Assembly: GCA_947473125.1 (NCBI GenBank)
Contig: CANJDH010000051.1
Location: forward strand, 1 to 33,753
Direction: 5' to 3'
Length of the DNA: 33,753 nucleotides
Source of the DNA: Burkholderiales bacterium
Lineage (GTDB): Bacteria; Pseudomonadota; Gammaproteobacteria; Burkholderiales; JAEUOS01
The position numbers were made by a program, and so were the translations under genes. Numbering within the stretch: position 1 is the stretch's first letter; each line of letters begins with the position of its first letter. Under the pieces are notes generated by a model. It searched no databases and was not told the DNA's origin. It worked only from the letters and a program-made list of their open reading frames with translations. Shown piece by piece: positions 1 through 7,757 of the stretch.

Positions 1-1008
1 GCCAGCCAGACGCTGGCGCTGCCGGGTACGCTGCAGGGTTATGTGCAGGCGCCGATCGCGGCGCGCGCCAGCGGCTACGTCAGGCGCTGGACCAAGGACA
101 TCGGCAGCCGCGTCGAGAAGGGAGAACTGCTCGCCGAGATCGAAACGCCGGAACTCGACCAGCAGCTCTCGCAAGGTGCGGCGGCGCGCGCGCAGGCTGC
201 ATCCAGCCTGGCCTTGGCCAACAGCACCATGGAGCGCTGGGAAGCACTGCGCAAAAAGGACGCAGTATCGCAGCAGGAGCTCGACGAGCGCCGCAGCAAT
301 GACGCCCAGGCGCGCGCCAACCTCGGTGCGGCCGACGCCAACGTCGATCGCCTGCGCCAGCTCGCCGGTTTCAAGCGCATCGTCGCGCCGTTCTCCGGCG
401 TAATCATGCGCCGCAATGTCGATGTCGGCGACCTGATCGACGCTGGCGGCAGCCGGCCGCTGTTTCTGCTCGCGCAGACCGACCCGCTGCGCATTTATGT
501 CAATGTGCCGCAGACCTATACGCAAATGATCAAGGTCGGGCAGCAGGTCACGGTAACCCAGGCCGAACTGGTCGGGCAAAAATTCCGCGGCGAGGTGGCG
601 CGCACGGCCGGTGCCATTGATACCGCCACGCGCACCATGCAGGTGGAGGTCAACCTGCCCAACAAAGAGGGTCTGCTGCTACCCGGTGCCTATGTGCAAG
701 TTGCATTGCCGCTCGCCCCCAGCCAGGCGCTCACCATCCCTGCCAACGCACTGATGATCCGCGGTGACGGCATGCGCGTCGCCGTCGTCGATGCGGCGGG
801 CGCGATCCGCTTGCGCACGGTCAAGATCGGCCGCAACTATGGCGAAGCGGTCGAACTGCTCGACGGCGTCACAGTCAAGGACCAGCTCGTGCTCAACCCG
901 GCCGATTCGCTCAGCGACGGTGACAAGGTCATTGTCACCGCAGACAAACCGGCCGCAAAAGGCCTGGCCCCCGCGAAAGGCGATGCGGGACCGAAGGAAA
1001 AATCGTGA
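1..1008 (+). CDS. RND efflux periplasmic adaptor (HlyD/MFP family), 5' truncated by window edge
   Basis: The reading frame is open from base 1, so the true start and any signal peptide lie outside the window; 335 codons remain. The visible part begins at the first beta-barrel/lipoyl region (APIAARASGYV, then ELLAEIETPELDQQL), passes through an alpha-helical hairpin rich in Ala, Gln and Arg, returns to the second lipoyl half (IVAPFSGVIMRRNVDVGDLI) and ends in the beta-barrel and membrane-proximal domains. This is the usual membrane-fusion-protein order. Such proteins bridge an inner-membrane RND pump and an outer-membrane channel in the periplasm. The C-terminus is a short Lys/Ala/Gly-rich tail. 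The stop overlaps the GTG start of the outer-membrane factor gene, so the two are translationally coupled. The cognate RND permease would be expected upstream of the window or elsewhere; substrate unknown. Confidence 0.93.
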   Translation, partial: ASQTLALPGTLQGYVQAPIAARASGYVRRWTKDIGSRVEKGELLAEIETPELDQQLSQGAAARAQAASSLALANSTMERWEALRKKDAVSQQELDERRSNDAQARANLGAADANVDRLRQLAGFKRIVAPFSGVIMRRNVDVGDLIDAGGSRPLFLLAQTDPLRIYVNVPQTYTQMIKVGQQVTVTQAELVGQKFRGEVARTAGAIDTATRTMQVEVNLPNKEGLLLPGAYVQVALPLAPSQALTIPANALMIRGDGMRVAVVDAAGAIRLRTVKIGRNYGEAVELLDGVTVKDQLVLNPADSLSDGDKVIVTADKPAAKGLAPAKGDAGPKEKS

Positions 1009-2453
1009 GCTTCGCGATGTGGCGCCTGCGCGGCGCATTGTTACCGGCATTTCTGCCATGCATTCTGGCTGGCTGCGCGACCCAGGAATACACCAAACCG
1101 GCGCTGGATATGCCGGCCGCCTGGAAAGTCGAGGCGCCGTGGCGCGTCGGCCAGCCCAGCGACACGGCACCCAAAGGCCCGTGGTGGCAGCGCTTTGGCG
1201 ACGCACAGCTCAATGCCCTGCAAGAGCGCGCCGTGGCCGGCAGCCCCACTCTGGCGATTGCCGGCGCGCGGCTCGCCCAGTCGCGCGCGATCGTCGACGC
1301 AGCATCGGCCGGACGTTATCCGCAGCTCGGCTTCGGGGTGCGCGACGCGCGCGCCACGATTTCGGCAAATCGCCCGCTCAACAACAACAACGCGCCCAAC
1401 TTCACCACCACCCAGAACGACTACGTGGTGTCCTTGTCCGCGAGCTATGAAGCCGACTTGTCGGGTCGCGTCGAGAGTTCGATAGCCGGCGCGGTGGCTT
1501 CGGCGGAACAATCCGCCGCAGACTTCGAAAATGTGCGCCTGGTGTTGACCGCAGACCTGGCCACCGCCTACTTCAACTTGCGCGCGATCGACGTCGAGCT
1601 CGATGTGCTTGCGCGCGCCATTGCGTTGCAGCGGCGCTCGCTGGGCATTGCCCAGACACGGCGCGAACTGGGCGCGGCCTCCGGCCTTGATGTGGCACAA
1701 CCGCAGGCGCTTCTCGACAGCACCCTGACCCAGGTAGACCTGCTGCGCCGGCAGCGTGCGCAGTTCGAACACGCCATCGCCACCCTCACCGGCACCCCGG
1801 CGCCCCAGTTTGCGCTGGCGCCACAAATCAACGCCTTGGCGCCGCCCTCGATACCACTGGGCTTGCCATCCGACCTGCTTGAGCGCCGCCCGGATGTGGC
1901 TTCTGCCGAACGCGCCATGGCCGCTGCCAACGCCCAGGTCGGCGTTGCCACTGCGGCCTTCTACCCAAGCATCCTGCTCGGCGGCACTTATGGCAGCGAG
2001 AGCCGGCTCCTGGCAACGCTGTTCGCCACGCCCAGCACGATCTGGTCGCTCGGCTACACGCTGGCGCAAACCCTGTTCGACGCGGGCCGCACGCGCGCCA
2101 ACGTTGCCGGCGCAAAGGCGGGTTATGAAGCGACGGTCGCCAACTACCGCCGCGTCGTACTGACCGCGATGCAGGAAGCCGAAGACGGCATCATCGGCGC
2201 GGCAGCGCTGGAGCGAGCGCACACCCAGGCACAAGTCGCGGTAACCAGCGCAGCCCGGGTTCTGGAGCTGGCCACGGTCAGATACGAGGGGGGCATTGCC
2301 ACCACGCTTGACGTGATCTTTGCGCAGCAGGGACTGCTCAACAGCGAGCGCCTTGCCGCCCAACTGCTGGGGCAACGATTGCTGACCTCGGTGTTCCTGA
2401 TCAAGGCCCTGGGCGGCGACTGGGAAGGGCCCAGCAAGATGGCCAAGCAATAG
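1005..2453 (+). CDS. Outer-membrane efflux lipoprotein, NodT/OprM type (RND outer-membrane factor)
   Basis: This 482-residue protein starts with GTG inside the stop region of the adaptor gene (GTGA overlap). The N-terminus is a lipoprotein signal peptide with a lipobox ending LAGC, so the mature protein should be a lipidated trimeric outer-membrane channel. After the tether CATQEYTKPAL come two internally similar OEP halves: the first with ALQERAVAGSPTLAIAGARL and a periplasmic helix pair, the second with LLERRPDVASAERAMAAANA, a signature of the NodT family. Length matches the family (about 460-500). It completes a tripartite drug/solvent exporter with the preceding adaptor and could also serve the second RND pump in this window, which lacks an outer-membrane factor of its own. 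Confidence 0.95.
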   Translation: MSFAMWRLRGALLPAFLPCILAGCATQEYTKPALDMPAAWKVEAPWRVGQPSDTAPKGPWWQRFGDAQLNALQERAVAGSPTLAIAGARLAQSRAIVDAASAGRYPQLGFGVRDARATISANRPLNNNNAPNFTTTQNDYVVSLSASYEADLSGRVESSIAGAVASAEQSAADFENVRLVLTADLATAYFNLRAIDVELDVLARAIALQRRSLGIAQTRRELGAASGLDVAQPQALLDSTLTQVDLLRRQRAQFEHAIATLTGTPAPQFALAPQINALAPPSIPLGLPSDLLERRPDVASAERAMAAANAQVGVATAAFYPSILLGGTYGSESRLLATLFATPSTIWSLGYTLAQTLFDAGRTRANVAGAKAGYEATVANYRRVVLTAMQEAEDGIIGAAALERAHTQAQVAVTSAARVLELATVRYEGGIATTLDVIFAQQGLLNSERLAAQLLGQRLLTSVFLIKALGGDWEGPSKMAKQ

Positions 2454-2471
2454 GCTTGCGTCCTTGCTTGG
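2443..2471. terminator. Inverted repeat at convergent gene ends (possible bidirectional terminator)
   Basis: CCAAGCAA (2443-2450) pairs perfectly with TTGCTTGG (2464-2471) around a 13-base loop that contains the TAG stop of the outer-membrane factor gene. The convergent ABC permease gene ends at 2480. A second perfect 8-bp stem with a 3-base loop, GCGCTGGC/GCCAGCGC (2483-2501), lies in the last codons of the permease gene. No clear U-tract follows either, so termination is an inference from position and symmetry. Confidence 0.45.
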
Positions 2472-2479
2472 GCTCGCGT

Positions 2480-3322
2480 CTAGCGCTGGCCGCGCCAGCG
2501 CAGCAAGCGCGTTTCCAGCTTTTTCAAACCCGCATTGAGAATGATGCCGGTGGCGGCGAGCACCGCCAACCCGGCGAATACCCCTGCGGTATCAAACAGG
2601 CCCGACGCCTGCCCGATCAAAAAACCAATGCCGCGGTTGGACGAAATAAGTTCACCGACCACTGCCCCGATAAGCGCATACGGCACCGACACTTTGAGCC
2701 CGGTCAACACCCAGGCTGCCGCCGACGGAAAAATCACCAGCCGCAATTGCTGCAGCGACGATGCGCCCATGATGCCGGTCACGTGCAGATACAGCGGGTT
2801 GACGTCGCGCACCCCCGAGAAGGTGTTGAGGAACACCAGAAAAAACACAATCAGCGCCGACATGGCCACTTTTGATTCGATGCCGATGCCGAACCACAGG
2901 ATCAGTAGCGGCGCGAGCGCGATCTTGGGCATGCAATAGAGCGCCGTAATGTAGGGGTCAAACAATCGCGCAAGCAGGTCGGAGCGCCCGAGGACAAAGC
3001 CGGTCGCAAACCCGGCAAGGCTGCCGATCACGAAGCCGAGCATCATCGCCTTGAAGGTGTAGGTAAACGCATTCCACAGGGTGCCATCCGCAGTCCAGGT
3101 CCACAACTTGATCGCCACGGCATCCGGGGAGCTGATGAAAAACGGATCAATCCAGCGCCCCGACACGACATGCCAAACCAGCAGCAGCAACGCACCGATG
3201 CCAACCTGCCCGGCGCGGATCGCGAGCCCGAAATGTGCGTCGCCGGCGCGCCCCGCCGCCAGCGCTTCTGCGCCTTCCGGGCCGATCAAGGCGCCCGCCG
3301 CTTCCTTGGTCGGCAAGTTCAT
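2480..3322 (-). CDS. ABC transporter permease, NitT/TauT (SsuC/TauC-like) family
   Basis: A 280-residue inner-membrane protein with about six hydrophobic segments, starting near residue 32 (VGIGALLLLVWHVVSG). It carries the BPD-type permease fold, including the cytoplasmic coupling region GASSLQQLRLVIFPSAAAWV that docks on the ATPase, and the SsuC/TauC-like segment around ALIGAVVGELISSNRGIG. Members import sulfonates, nitrate, taurine, pyrimidines or aromatic acids; substrate cannot be read from the permease. Its ATG overlaps the stop of the ATPase gene by four bases (ATGA), showing tight coupling. No periplasmic substrate-binding protein gene is adjacent, which is unusual for this family. 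Confidence 0.93.
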   Translation of the reverse strand: MNLPTKEAAGALIGPEGAEALAAGRAGDAHFGLAIRAGQVGIGALLLLVWHVVSGRWIDPFFISSPDAVAIKLWTWTADGTLWNAFTYTFKAMMLGFVIGSLAGFATGFVLGRSDLLARLFDPYITALYCMPKIALAPLLILWFGIGIESKVAMSALIVFFLVFLNTFSGVRDVNPLYLHVTGIMGASSLQQLRLVIFPSAAAWVLTGLKVSVPYALIGAVVGELISSNRGIGFLIGQASGLFDTAGVFAGLAVLAATGIILNAGLKKLETRLLRWRGQR

Positions 3323-4101
3323 GCGAGCGCCTCGTTTCGCGCCAGTTCGATCTCGGGGGCCAGCGCATCCCAGAGGGATTGGTGCAGTTCGCGAAATCCG
3401 GCATCAAACTGGATCTTGAGCGGGTCCCGCGGGCGCGGCAGGTCGATGCGGCGAATCTCCTTGATGCGCCCGGGCCGGCTGGAGAACACCACAACGCGAT
3501 CCGACAGGGTAATCGCCTCGGTCAGGTCGTGCGTGACAAACACGATGGTCTTGCGGTCGCTCTCCCAGATGCGCATCAGCTCGGCCTGCATCAAGAGCTT
3601 GAGCTGGGCATCGAGCGCGCCGAACGGTTCGTCGAGCAGCAGCGTTCCGGGGTTGTAGGCCAGGCACTGTGCGAGGGCCACGCGCTTGCGCATGCCGCCG
3701 GACAACTCTGCAGGATAGTGGCCGCCAAAATTGTGCAGCCCCACCAGCGCCAGCATCTGGCTGACGCGCGCCACGATTGCGGACTTGGGCACGCCGCGAA
3801 TCACCAGCGGCAGGGCAATGTTCTCGCTTGCGGTGCGCCAGGGCAACAGGCTGTCCTGCTGCGTCATGTAACCGGCCTGGGTATTCGGGCCGGCAATGGG
3901 GCGCGCGTCATGTTCGATGGCACCCGCGGAGACCGGCACGATGCCGGCGATCATGTTGAGCAGGGTCGATTTGCCGCAGCCGGAGGGGCCGATCAACGAG
4001 ACAAACTCGCCGTTCCCGATTTCAAGGTCGACCGGACTCAACGCCACGGTGATGCGCCCGCCCGTACGGAACGTCTTGCCGGCAGCCTTGATCCTGATCA
4101 T
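3319..4101 (-). CDS. ABC transporter ATP-binding protein, NitT/TauT (SsuB/TauB-like) family
   Basis: ATP-binding subunit that powers the permease encoded immediately downstream. Walker A is GPSGCGKST, the Q-loop lies at YMTQQDSLLPWRT, the ABC signature is LSGGMRKRVALAQ, Walker B is TLLLDEPFGALD, and the switch His is in VFVTHDLTEAI; the C-terminus matches SsuB/TauB. I place the start at the ATG of MIRIKAAGKTF (4101), giving 260 residues, the usual family length. A GTG at 4140 would add 13 residues lacking family character. Neither start has a convincing ribosome-binding site. About 60 bases separate it from the SUMF1-domain gene upstream on the same strand, so co-transcription with the response-regulator pair is possible. 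Confidence 0.94.
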   Translation of the reverse strand: MIRIKAAGKTFRTGGRITVALSPVDLEIGNGEFVSLIGPSGCGKSTLLNMIAGIVPVSAGAIEHDARPIAGPNTQAGYMTQQDSLLPWRTASENIALPLVIRGVPKSAIVARVSQMLALVGLHNFGGHYPAELSGGMRKRVALAQCLAYNPGTLLLDEPFGALDAQLKLLMQAELMRIWESDRKTIVFVTHDLTEAITLSDRVVVFSSRPGRIKEIRRIDLPRPRDPLKIQFDAGFRELHQSLWDALAPEIELARNEALA

Positions 4102-4162
4102 CGGCGTAGTGTAAGGGGTCTGCGTTGCGGCTTGAAACACGCGGGCATTGCTTTACGCAAAC

Positions 4163-4951
4163 TTATCTGGCGCAACGAAAACCGATGTTGTGGTGCCCGG
4201 CCCGCGGTGCGCGCGACAGGGTGCGCCCGCGGTATGTGGTGGTCAGCTCGCCCGGTCCCGAATCGTGCCCGCCGCCGCGGGTGCCGCGCACGCCGTCCGA
4301 CGCGGCGTCCTCGCGGCCGTCATCAACCCGGTAGGGATAGGGCCGATACAGGCTCGACACCCACTCCCACTGGTTGCCCGCCATGTCCAGAACGCCGTAC
4401 GGGCTCGCACCCGCTGGGTAGGCGTCGGCCGGCGCCGTATCGGTCCAGCCGGCGCCGAACCTGGCACGCGTTGCGTCGGGGGCGGCATCACCCCAGGGAT
4501 AACGCCGGGCATCGGCGCCGCGCGCAGCCTTCTCCCATTCGGCCTCGGTCGGCAGGCGCTTGCCCTTCCAGGCGCAGTAGTCGCGTGCGCCGGGCCATGA
4601 CACTTCGTTGACCGGATGCCGCTCAAGGCCGGCGTCGGCGCGCCAGCGGCCATCGAGCTGATGGATGCGTGCATCGCCGTCGTCATGGTCGTAGCGCCGG
4701 TAGCGACGCATGCCGTTCACGCCTTCCGGGCCCTGCGCACCAAGGAAGGCGGCGAATTCGGCGTGGGTGACGGGCAGGCGGTCTATGGCAAAGCCCGCCA
4801 GTTCGATGCGATGCGTGGGCTTCTCGTCGTCCGGGCCGTGGTTGCTGCCCATGGTGAAAGGGCCGGCGGGAATCTCGATCATGCAGGGCGCCTGACCCAA
4901 AGCCGCAACGCCGCAGAGCATGAGCGCCACGCCGAGGCCAATCCGCCTCAC
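4163..4951 (-). CDS. Secreted SUMF1/FGE-sulfatase-domain protein
   Basis: The start is GTG at 4951, overlapping the stop of the response-regulator gene (GTGA). It gives a signal peptide, roughly MRRIGLGVALMLCGVAALGQA, followed by the formylglycine-generating-enzyme-like fold. Family landmarks are IPAGPFTMGSNHGPDDEKP near the mature N-terminus, LPVTHAEFAAFL, HPVNEVSWPGARDYCAWKGK, RLPTEAEWEKAARG, GVLDMAGNQWEWVSSLY and the terminal IGFRCAR. Length is 262 residues. The C-terminal segment corresponding to the FGE copper/cysteine site (RTLSRAPRAGHHNIGFRCAR) has only the terminal-motif Cys and lacks the catalytic Cys pair, so I infer a structural or binding role rather than sulfatase activation. Larger frames extending upstream of 4951 run into the neighbouring gene and are not supported. 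Confidence 0.88.
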   Translation of the reverse strand: MRRIGLGVALMLCGVAALGQAPCMIEIPAGPFTMGSNHGPDDEKPTHRIELAGFAIDRLPVTHAEFAAFLGAQGPEGVNGMRRYRRYDHDDGDARIHQLDGRWRADAGLERHPVNEVSWPGARDYCAWKGKRLPTEAEWEKAARGADARRYPWGDAAPDATRARFGAGWTDTAPADAYPAGASPYGVLDMAGNQWEWVSSLYRPYPYRVDDGREDAASDGVRGTRGGGHDSGPGELTTTYRGRTLSRAPRAGHHNIGFRCAR

Positions 4952-5847
4952 TCGAGGTTCAGCGCCTTGCGAATCGCGCGTTGCAAGGTGGCCGGCGTGT
5001 ACGGTTTGGTCACATAGCCGTTGGCCCCGAGCATGACGCCTTGTGCGATGTCGGCTTGCGACGAGCGCGAGGTGAGCATCACCACGCACAACCTCGCGTA
5101 TTCCGCCTTCGAGCGAAGCGACTCGAGCTCGGTAAAGCCGTTGCCGTCGGGCAGGTCCACATCAAGCAGCACCAGGTCCGGCTTGAGCTGGGCGCGCAGC
5201 GCGCCGCGAAACGCCACCAGGCTGTGTGCCACGGCGGTGATGTAGCCGTCCTTGCTGGCAATCAGGTTGGCCATCTGGGTTTCGAGCTGGTCGTCCTGCA
5301 CGATCAGGATGCGGAATTCAGATGGTTTGCCTTTGCCGTCGGCACGACGCGACGGATAGGCAAAAAAGCCGTGCAGGGTGATGTTGCGCGTGGTGTTGAG
5401 CGCCTCGATGGCAACCAGGCGCGCGGTTTGCGCGGTCACGAAGCGCGGGGTCTCGGGCTCGGTTTTCTCAGGCATCGGCTGGGTGCGGTCCAGGGCGACG
5501 CAGATTTGCTCGACCACGTCGGAGAATTCCGGGTCGCGCTCGAACTCGATGCCGCCGGTATAGGCAAAGCCAGCTTCAATCGCCTTCTGGTCGATGCGCT
5601 CGATCAGCTTGAGCCGGGTCAGCTCCTCGCACCAGATCACAAGGTCCTGGATCGTCAGGTAGGTGAGCTGGCCCTGGATCGACTGCAGGGTTTGCTTGCC
5701 GTCGAGTACCGCCAGCAAACGCAAAAAGCCGCGCGATACGCGCCCGTTCGGGTGATCCCGCGCCTCGCGCCCGTCGCCTGTAAGGCGATAGATGCGCAAT
5801 TCGGGGAGATCCTGCTGCAGGTTAGGGTTGCGTTCGTCGTTGCCCAT
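4948..5847 (-). CDS. Response regulator with unclassified N-terminal region and C-terminal receiver domain
   Basis: A 299-residue cytoplasmic protein. Residues about 178-299 form a receiver domain with the acidic pair D185/D186, phospho-acceptor D229 in LVLLDVDLPDGNGF, T259 in VVMLTS and K281 in VTKPYTP, so it should be phosphorylatable. The first 175 residues match no domain I can name; residues 18-85 look like a small winged-helix-type module (VSRGFLRLLAVLDG, then IQDLVIWCEELTRLKLIERI). The order is inverted from usual regulators, and there is no recognisable DNA-binding or enzymatic output domain after the receiver. No histidine kinase is in the window. The gene overlaps the downstream SUMF1 gene by four bases. 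A -10-like TATAGT ends seven bases before the ATG, suggesting a leaderless mRNA. Confidence 0.88.
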   Translation of the reverse strand: MGNDERNPNLQQDLPELRIYRLTGDGREARDHPNGRVSRGFLRLLAVLDGKQTLQSIQGQLTYLTIQDLVIWCEELTRLKLIERIDQKAIEAGFAYTGGIEFERDPEFSDVVEQICVALDRTQPMPEKTEPETPRFVTAQTARLVAIEALNTTRNITLHGFFAYPSRRADGKGKPSEFRILIVQDDQLETQMANLIASKDGYITAVAHSLVAFRGALRAQLKPDLVLLDVDLPDGNGFTELESLRSKAEYARLCVVMLTSRSSQADIAQGVMLGANGYVTKPYTPATLQRAIRKALNLE

Positions 5848-5854
5848 GCCCGAG

Positions 5855-5883
5855 ACTATACGCCGATGTCATTGGCATGTTCA
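5855..5883 (-). promoter_or_regulatory. Candidate sigma-70 promoter for the response regulator (leaderless geometry)
   Basis: On the minus strand TGAACA (5883-5878, four of six matches to TTGACA), a 17-base spacer and TATAGT (5860-5855, five of six matches to TATAAT) precede the ATG at 5847 by only seven bases. The predicted transcription start falls at or next to the A of the start codon, and there is no room for a ribosome-binding site. Promoter calls by eye are uncertain. Confidence 0.45.
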
Positions 5884-5901
5884 GTCCGGTAGCGCACCGA
5901 A

Positions 5902-6396
5902 TCAGATCGGATAGATCAGCGAATTGGGCACCAGCTCACTATCGTAAATGCACAGCTTCTGGCGGAACTTGAGGGTGCCCTCGACCTCGACGATCTCGTC
6001 GAGATAGCGGCCCACGTTGAACACGTCGGTCAAGGCGTTGCGCTTGGTGCGAAACACCGCGTAGTTGGCTTCGGCGTGCAGGCTGCCATCGGGATTGCGG
6101 TTGACCATCAGGCCGCTTACGATGTGGCGCTGGTAGTAGGGCTGGTGGTACAGCGTGGTCGTGATGCCGAACACGCGGTCCACAAGCATGGCATGGCTCT
6201 CGAACATCATCAGGGCGAGCGGCAGGCCCCGATCGTAGTTTTCGCGCGCTTGCAACTTGTAAACGCAGTCTTTCGTAAAGAAACCGGGCCACTGATCAAA
6301 CGCGCCGTCGTCAAGGCACTTTACATAGCGCGCGTAGAGTTCCTCGACTGCGGCACGGGTATCCAGGGAGATCGATGAAGCAGGCAACGTCGACAT
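5902..6396 (-). CDS. Aromatic-ring-hydroxylating dioxygenase beta (small) subunit, NagH-like
   Basis: A 164-residue protein of the ring-hydroxylating beta-subunit family (SnoaL/NTF2-like fold). Features include the N-terminal helix AVEELYARYVKCLDDGAFDQ, FFTKDCVYKLQARENYDRGLPL, the MLVDRVFGI region, and the closing strand RQKLCIYDSELVPNSLIYPI. These subunits have no metal centre and stabilise the hexameric oxygenase. Its ATG overlaps the TGA of the alpha-subunit gene by one base (TGATG), the normal alpha-then-beta order. By neighbour similarity the complex is closest to salicylate 5-hydroxylase (NagGH), but small subunits are poorly diagnostic of substrate. Confidence 0.88.
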   Translation of the reverse strand: MSTLPASSISLDTRAAVEELYARYVKCLDDGAFDQWPGFFTKDCVYKLQARENYDRGLPLALMMFESHAMLVDRVFGITTTLYHQPYYQRHIVSGLMVNRNPDGSLHAEANYAVFRTKRNALTDVFNVGRYLDEIVEVEGTLKFRQKLCIYDSELVPNSLIYPI

Positions 6397-7697
6397 CAGA
6401 TTTCCATGACTTTGCGATAGTAGCCGTACATGCTTCGGATCAGGGTTTCGGTGACGTTATGCGGCGCACCGCCCTGCCCGGTGCCGTCAAGCTCGCACAC
6501 CGTGGCGTTGTCGGCGCTTTGGCGGAAGCCGTCCTGCGACAGTTCTATCACTTCGCCATCGTCGGCCGACACGTAGCCCGACGGGCCGAACAGGTTGGCC
6601 TGGCGCAGGCGCCGCTGCGTCATCTCAGCCGTGTCATCGGCAAAACCGAAGTGGGTCCAGATGAAATCGAAGGCATGCGGGCCGACCGGGATGATCTGCC
6701 GCGTCGAGATCGAATTGACGTTGTGCTGGATGATCAGGTTGGGAAAAATGGTTTGCATGCAAGCTGAAGGGGGTGCGCCCGGCTCACCTTGCGGGTGTGC
6801 CCACCACGCTTCGGGGACGACGTCGAGCACGCGTTCGTCCTGGAGGGTCATGCCCTCCTTGAAGCTCGTCACGCCCTGCGTCACCTCGCCCTTGCCACCG
6901 GCATTCTTCCAGCCCACCATGGCGGCGTGGCGCCCATGTGCATCGGTGATCATCTGCGCGCGCTGGTCGTTGCGCCACAGGCCGAACGTGACGAACCAGG
7001 TATGCAGCAAGCCCGGGTGGTACGGGTCCTTGATGTTTTCCTGCATCAGCTTCCAGTTGCCGGGGATGCGCTGCCGCGAATAGCCCAGCAGCGTGAGTTT
7101 GCGGCCGTTGAAGGCGCGCTCGAACCAGGGCCGCACTGCACCGAGGTAGCTGTCCAGGTCTTCGACGTCGTGGTCGAACGACGCAAATATCACGCCGCCC
7201 TTGACCGCGACCTTCAGCTTGGTCAGGCCGTTTTCCTCAAGCTTGAAGTCGGCCGGCATGCCGCCATTGACCTGCACCTTGCCGGCTTCATCACGCACCT
7301 TCACCCCGCGCCGGAACGGCAGCCCGGTCAGGTTGCCCTTGAGGTCGTAGTTCCACTGGTGATACGGGCAGGTGAAGTCTTTCGCATTGCCATGCTTTTC
7401 CTGGCAGAACACCACGCCGCGATGGGCGCAGCGGTTCTCGACCACCTGCACGCTGCCATCCGCGGCGCGCACAAGGATGACCTCGCGCTCTCCGATTGCG
7501 GTGCGCTTGAAATCGCCCGGGTTCGGAATCTCGGCCTCGAGCCCTGCATAACACCAGTGGCCGGTATAGAAAAAACGGTCCAGCTCGCGTCGATAGAGTT
7601 CTTCATCGGTATACACCCGGTACGGCACGCGCGACGCGGTGCCGCGCGCCCAGTGAACCGGGCTCGCCGCCGCAGGCAGCTGTTCAGGAGCATTCAT
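6396..7697 (-). CDS. Rieske aromatic-ring-hydroxylating oxygenase alpha subunit, salicylate 5-hydroxylase (NagG)-like
   Basis: A 433-residue catalytic subunit that uses electrons from a reductase/ferredoxin chain and O2 to hydroxylate an aromatic ring. The Rieske 2Fe-2S ligands are C90 and H92 (CAHRG) and C110 and H113 (CPYHQW). The mononuclear iron site is in ENIKDPYHPGLLHTW, with D224 bridging to the Rieske centre and H227 and H232 as ligands; the third carboxylate ligand is probably D379 or D380 in VSADDGEVI. Segments such as HWCYAGLEAEIPNPGDFKRT and YSRQRIPGNWKLMQENIKDP resemble NagG as I remember it, so salicylate or a similar hydroxybenzoate is the best substrate guess. The beta gene follows directly. 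No reductase or separate ferredoxin gene is nearby. The preceding cyclase/ferredoxin fusion gene ends 32 bases upstream. Confidence 0.9.
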   Translation of the reverse strand: MNAPEQLPAAASPVHWARGTASRVPYRVYTDEELYRRELDRFFYTGHWCYAGLEAEIPNPGDFKRTAIGEREVILVRAADGSVQVVENRCAHRGVVFCQEKHGNAKDFTCPYHQWNYDLKGNLTGLPFRRGVKVRDEAGKVQVNGGMPADFKLEENGLTKLKVAVKGGVIFASFDHDVEDLDSYLGAVRPWFERAFNGRKLTLLGYSRQRIPGNWKLMQENIKDPYHPGLLHTWFVTFGLWRNDQRAQMITDAHGRHAAMVGWKNAGGKGEVTQGVTSFKEGMTLQDERVLDVVPEAWWAHPQGEPGAPPSACMQTIFPNLIIQHNVNSISTRQIIPVGPHAFDFIWTHFGFADDTAEMTQRRLRQANLFGPSGYVSADDGEVIELSQDGFRQSADNATVCELDGTGQGGAPHNVTETLIRSMYGYYRKVMEI

Positions 7698-7728
7698 CTC
7701 GGGCTCTCATCAATCACTCTGGAGCAAT

Positions 7729-7757
7729 ACTATAGCGCCGCGGCGACGTGCCGTGCA
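7729..7757 (-). promoter_or_regulatory. Candidate promoter upstream of the Rieske oxygenase genes
   Basis: On the minus strand TGCACG (7757-7752), 17 bases and TATAGT (7734-7729) precede the ATG at 7697, predicting a leader of about 25 bases containing the weak purine-rich site GAGCCCGAG just before the start. The -35 matches the consensus at only three positions and the site overlaps the end of the upstream gene, so read-through from the MATE/cyclase genes is equally plausible. Confidence 0.3.

Noticed and set aside
1041-2450. Large antisense frame opposite the outer-membrane factor gene
   Set aside because: It is an Arg/Gln/Gly-rich shadow typical of high GC coding DNA; the plus-strand protein has clear family motifs and a lipobox.
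7729-7738. The ten bases ACTATAGCGC recur at 24392-24401
   Set aside because: Identical 10-mers are expected by chance in a window this size; only the -10 hexamer part is used, as weak promoter evidence.
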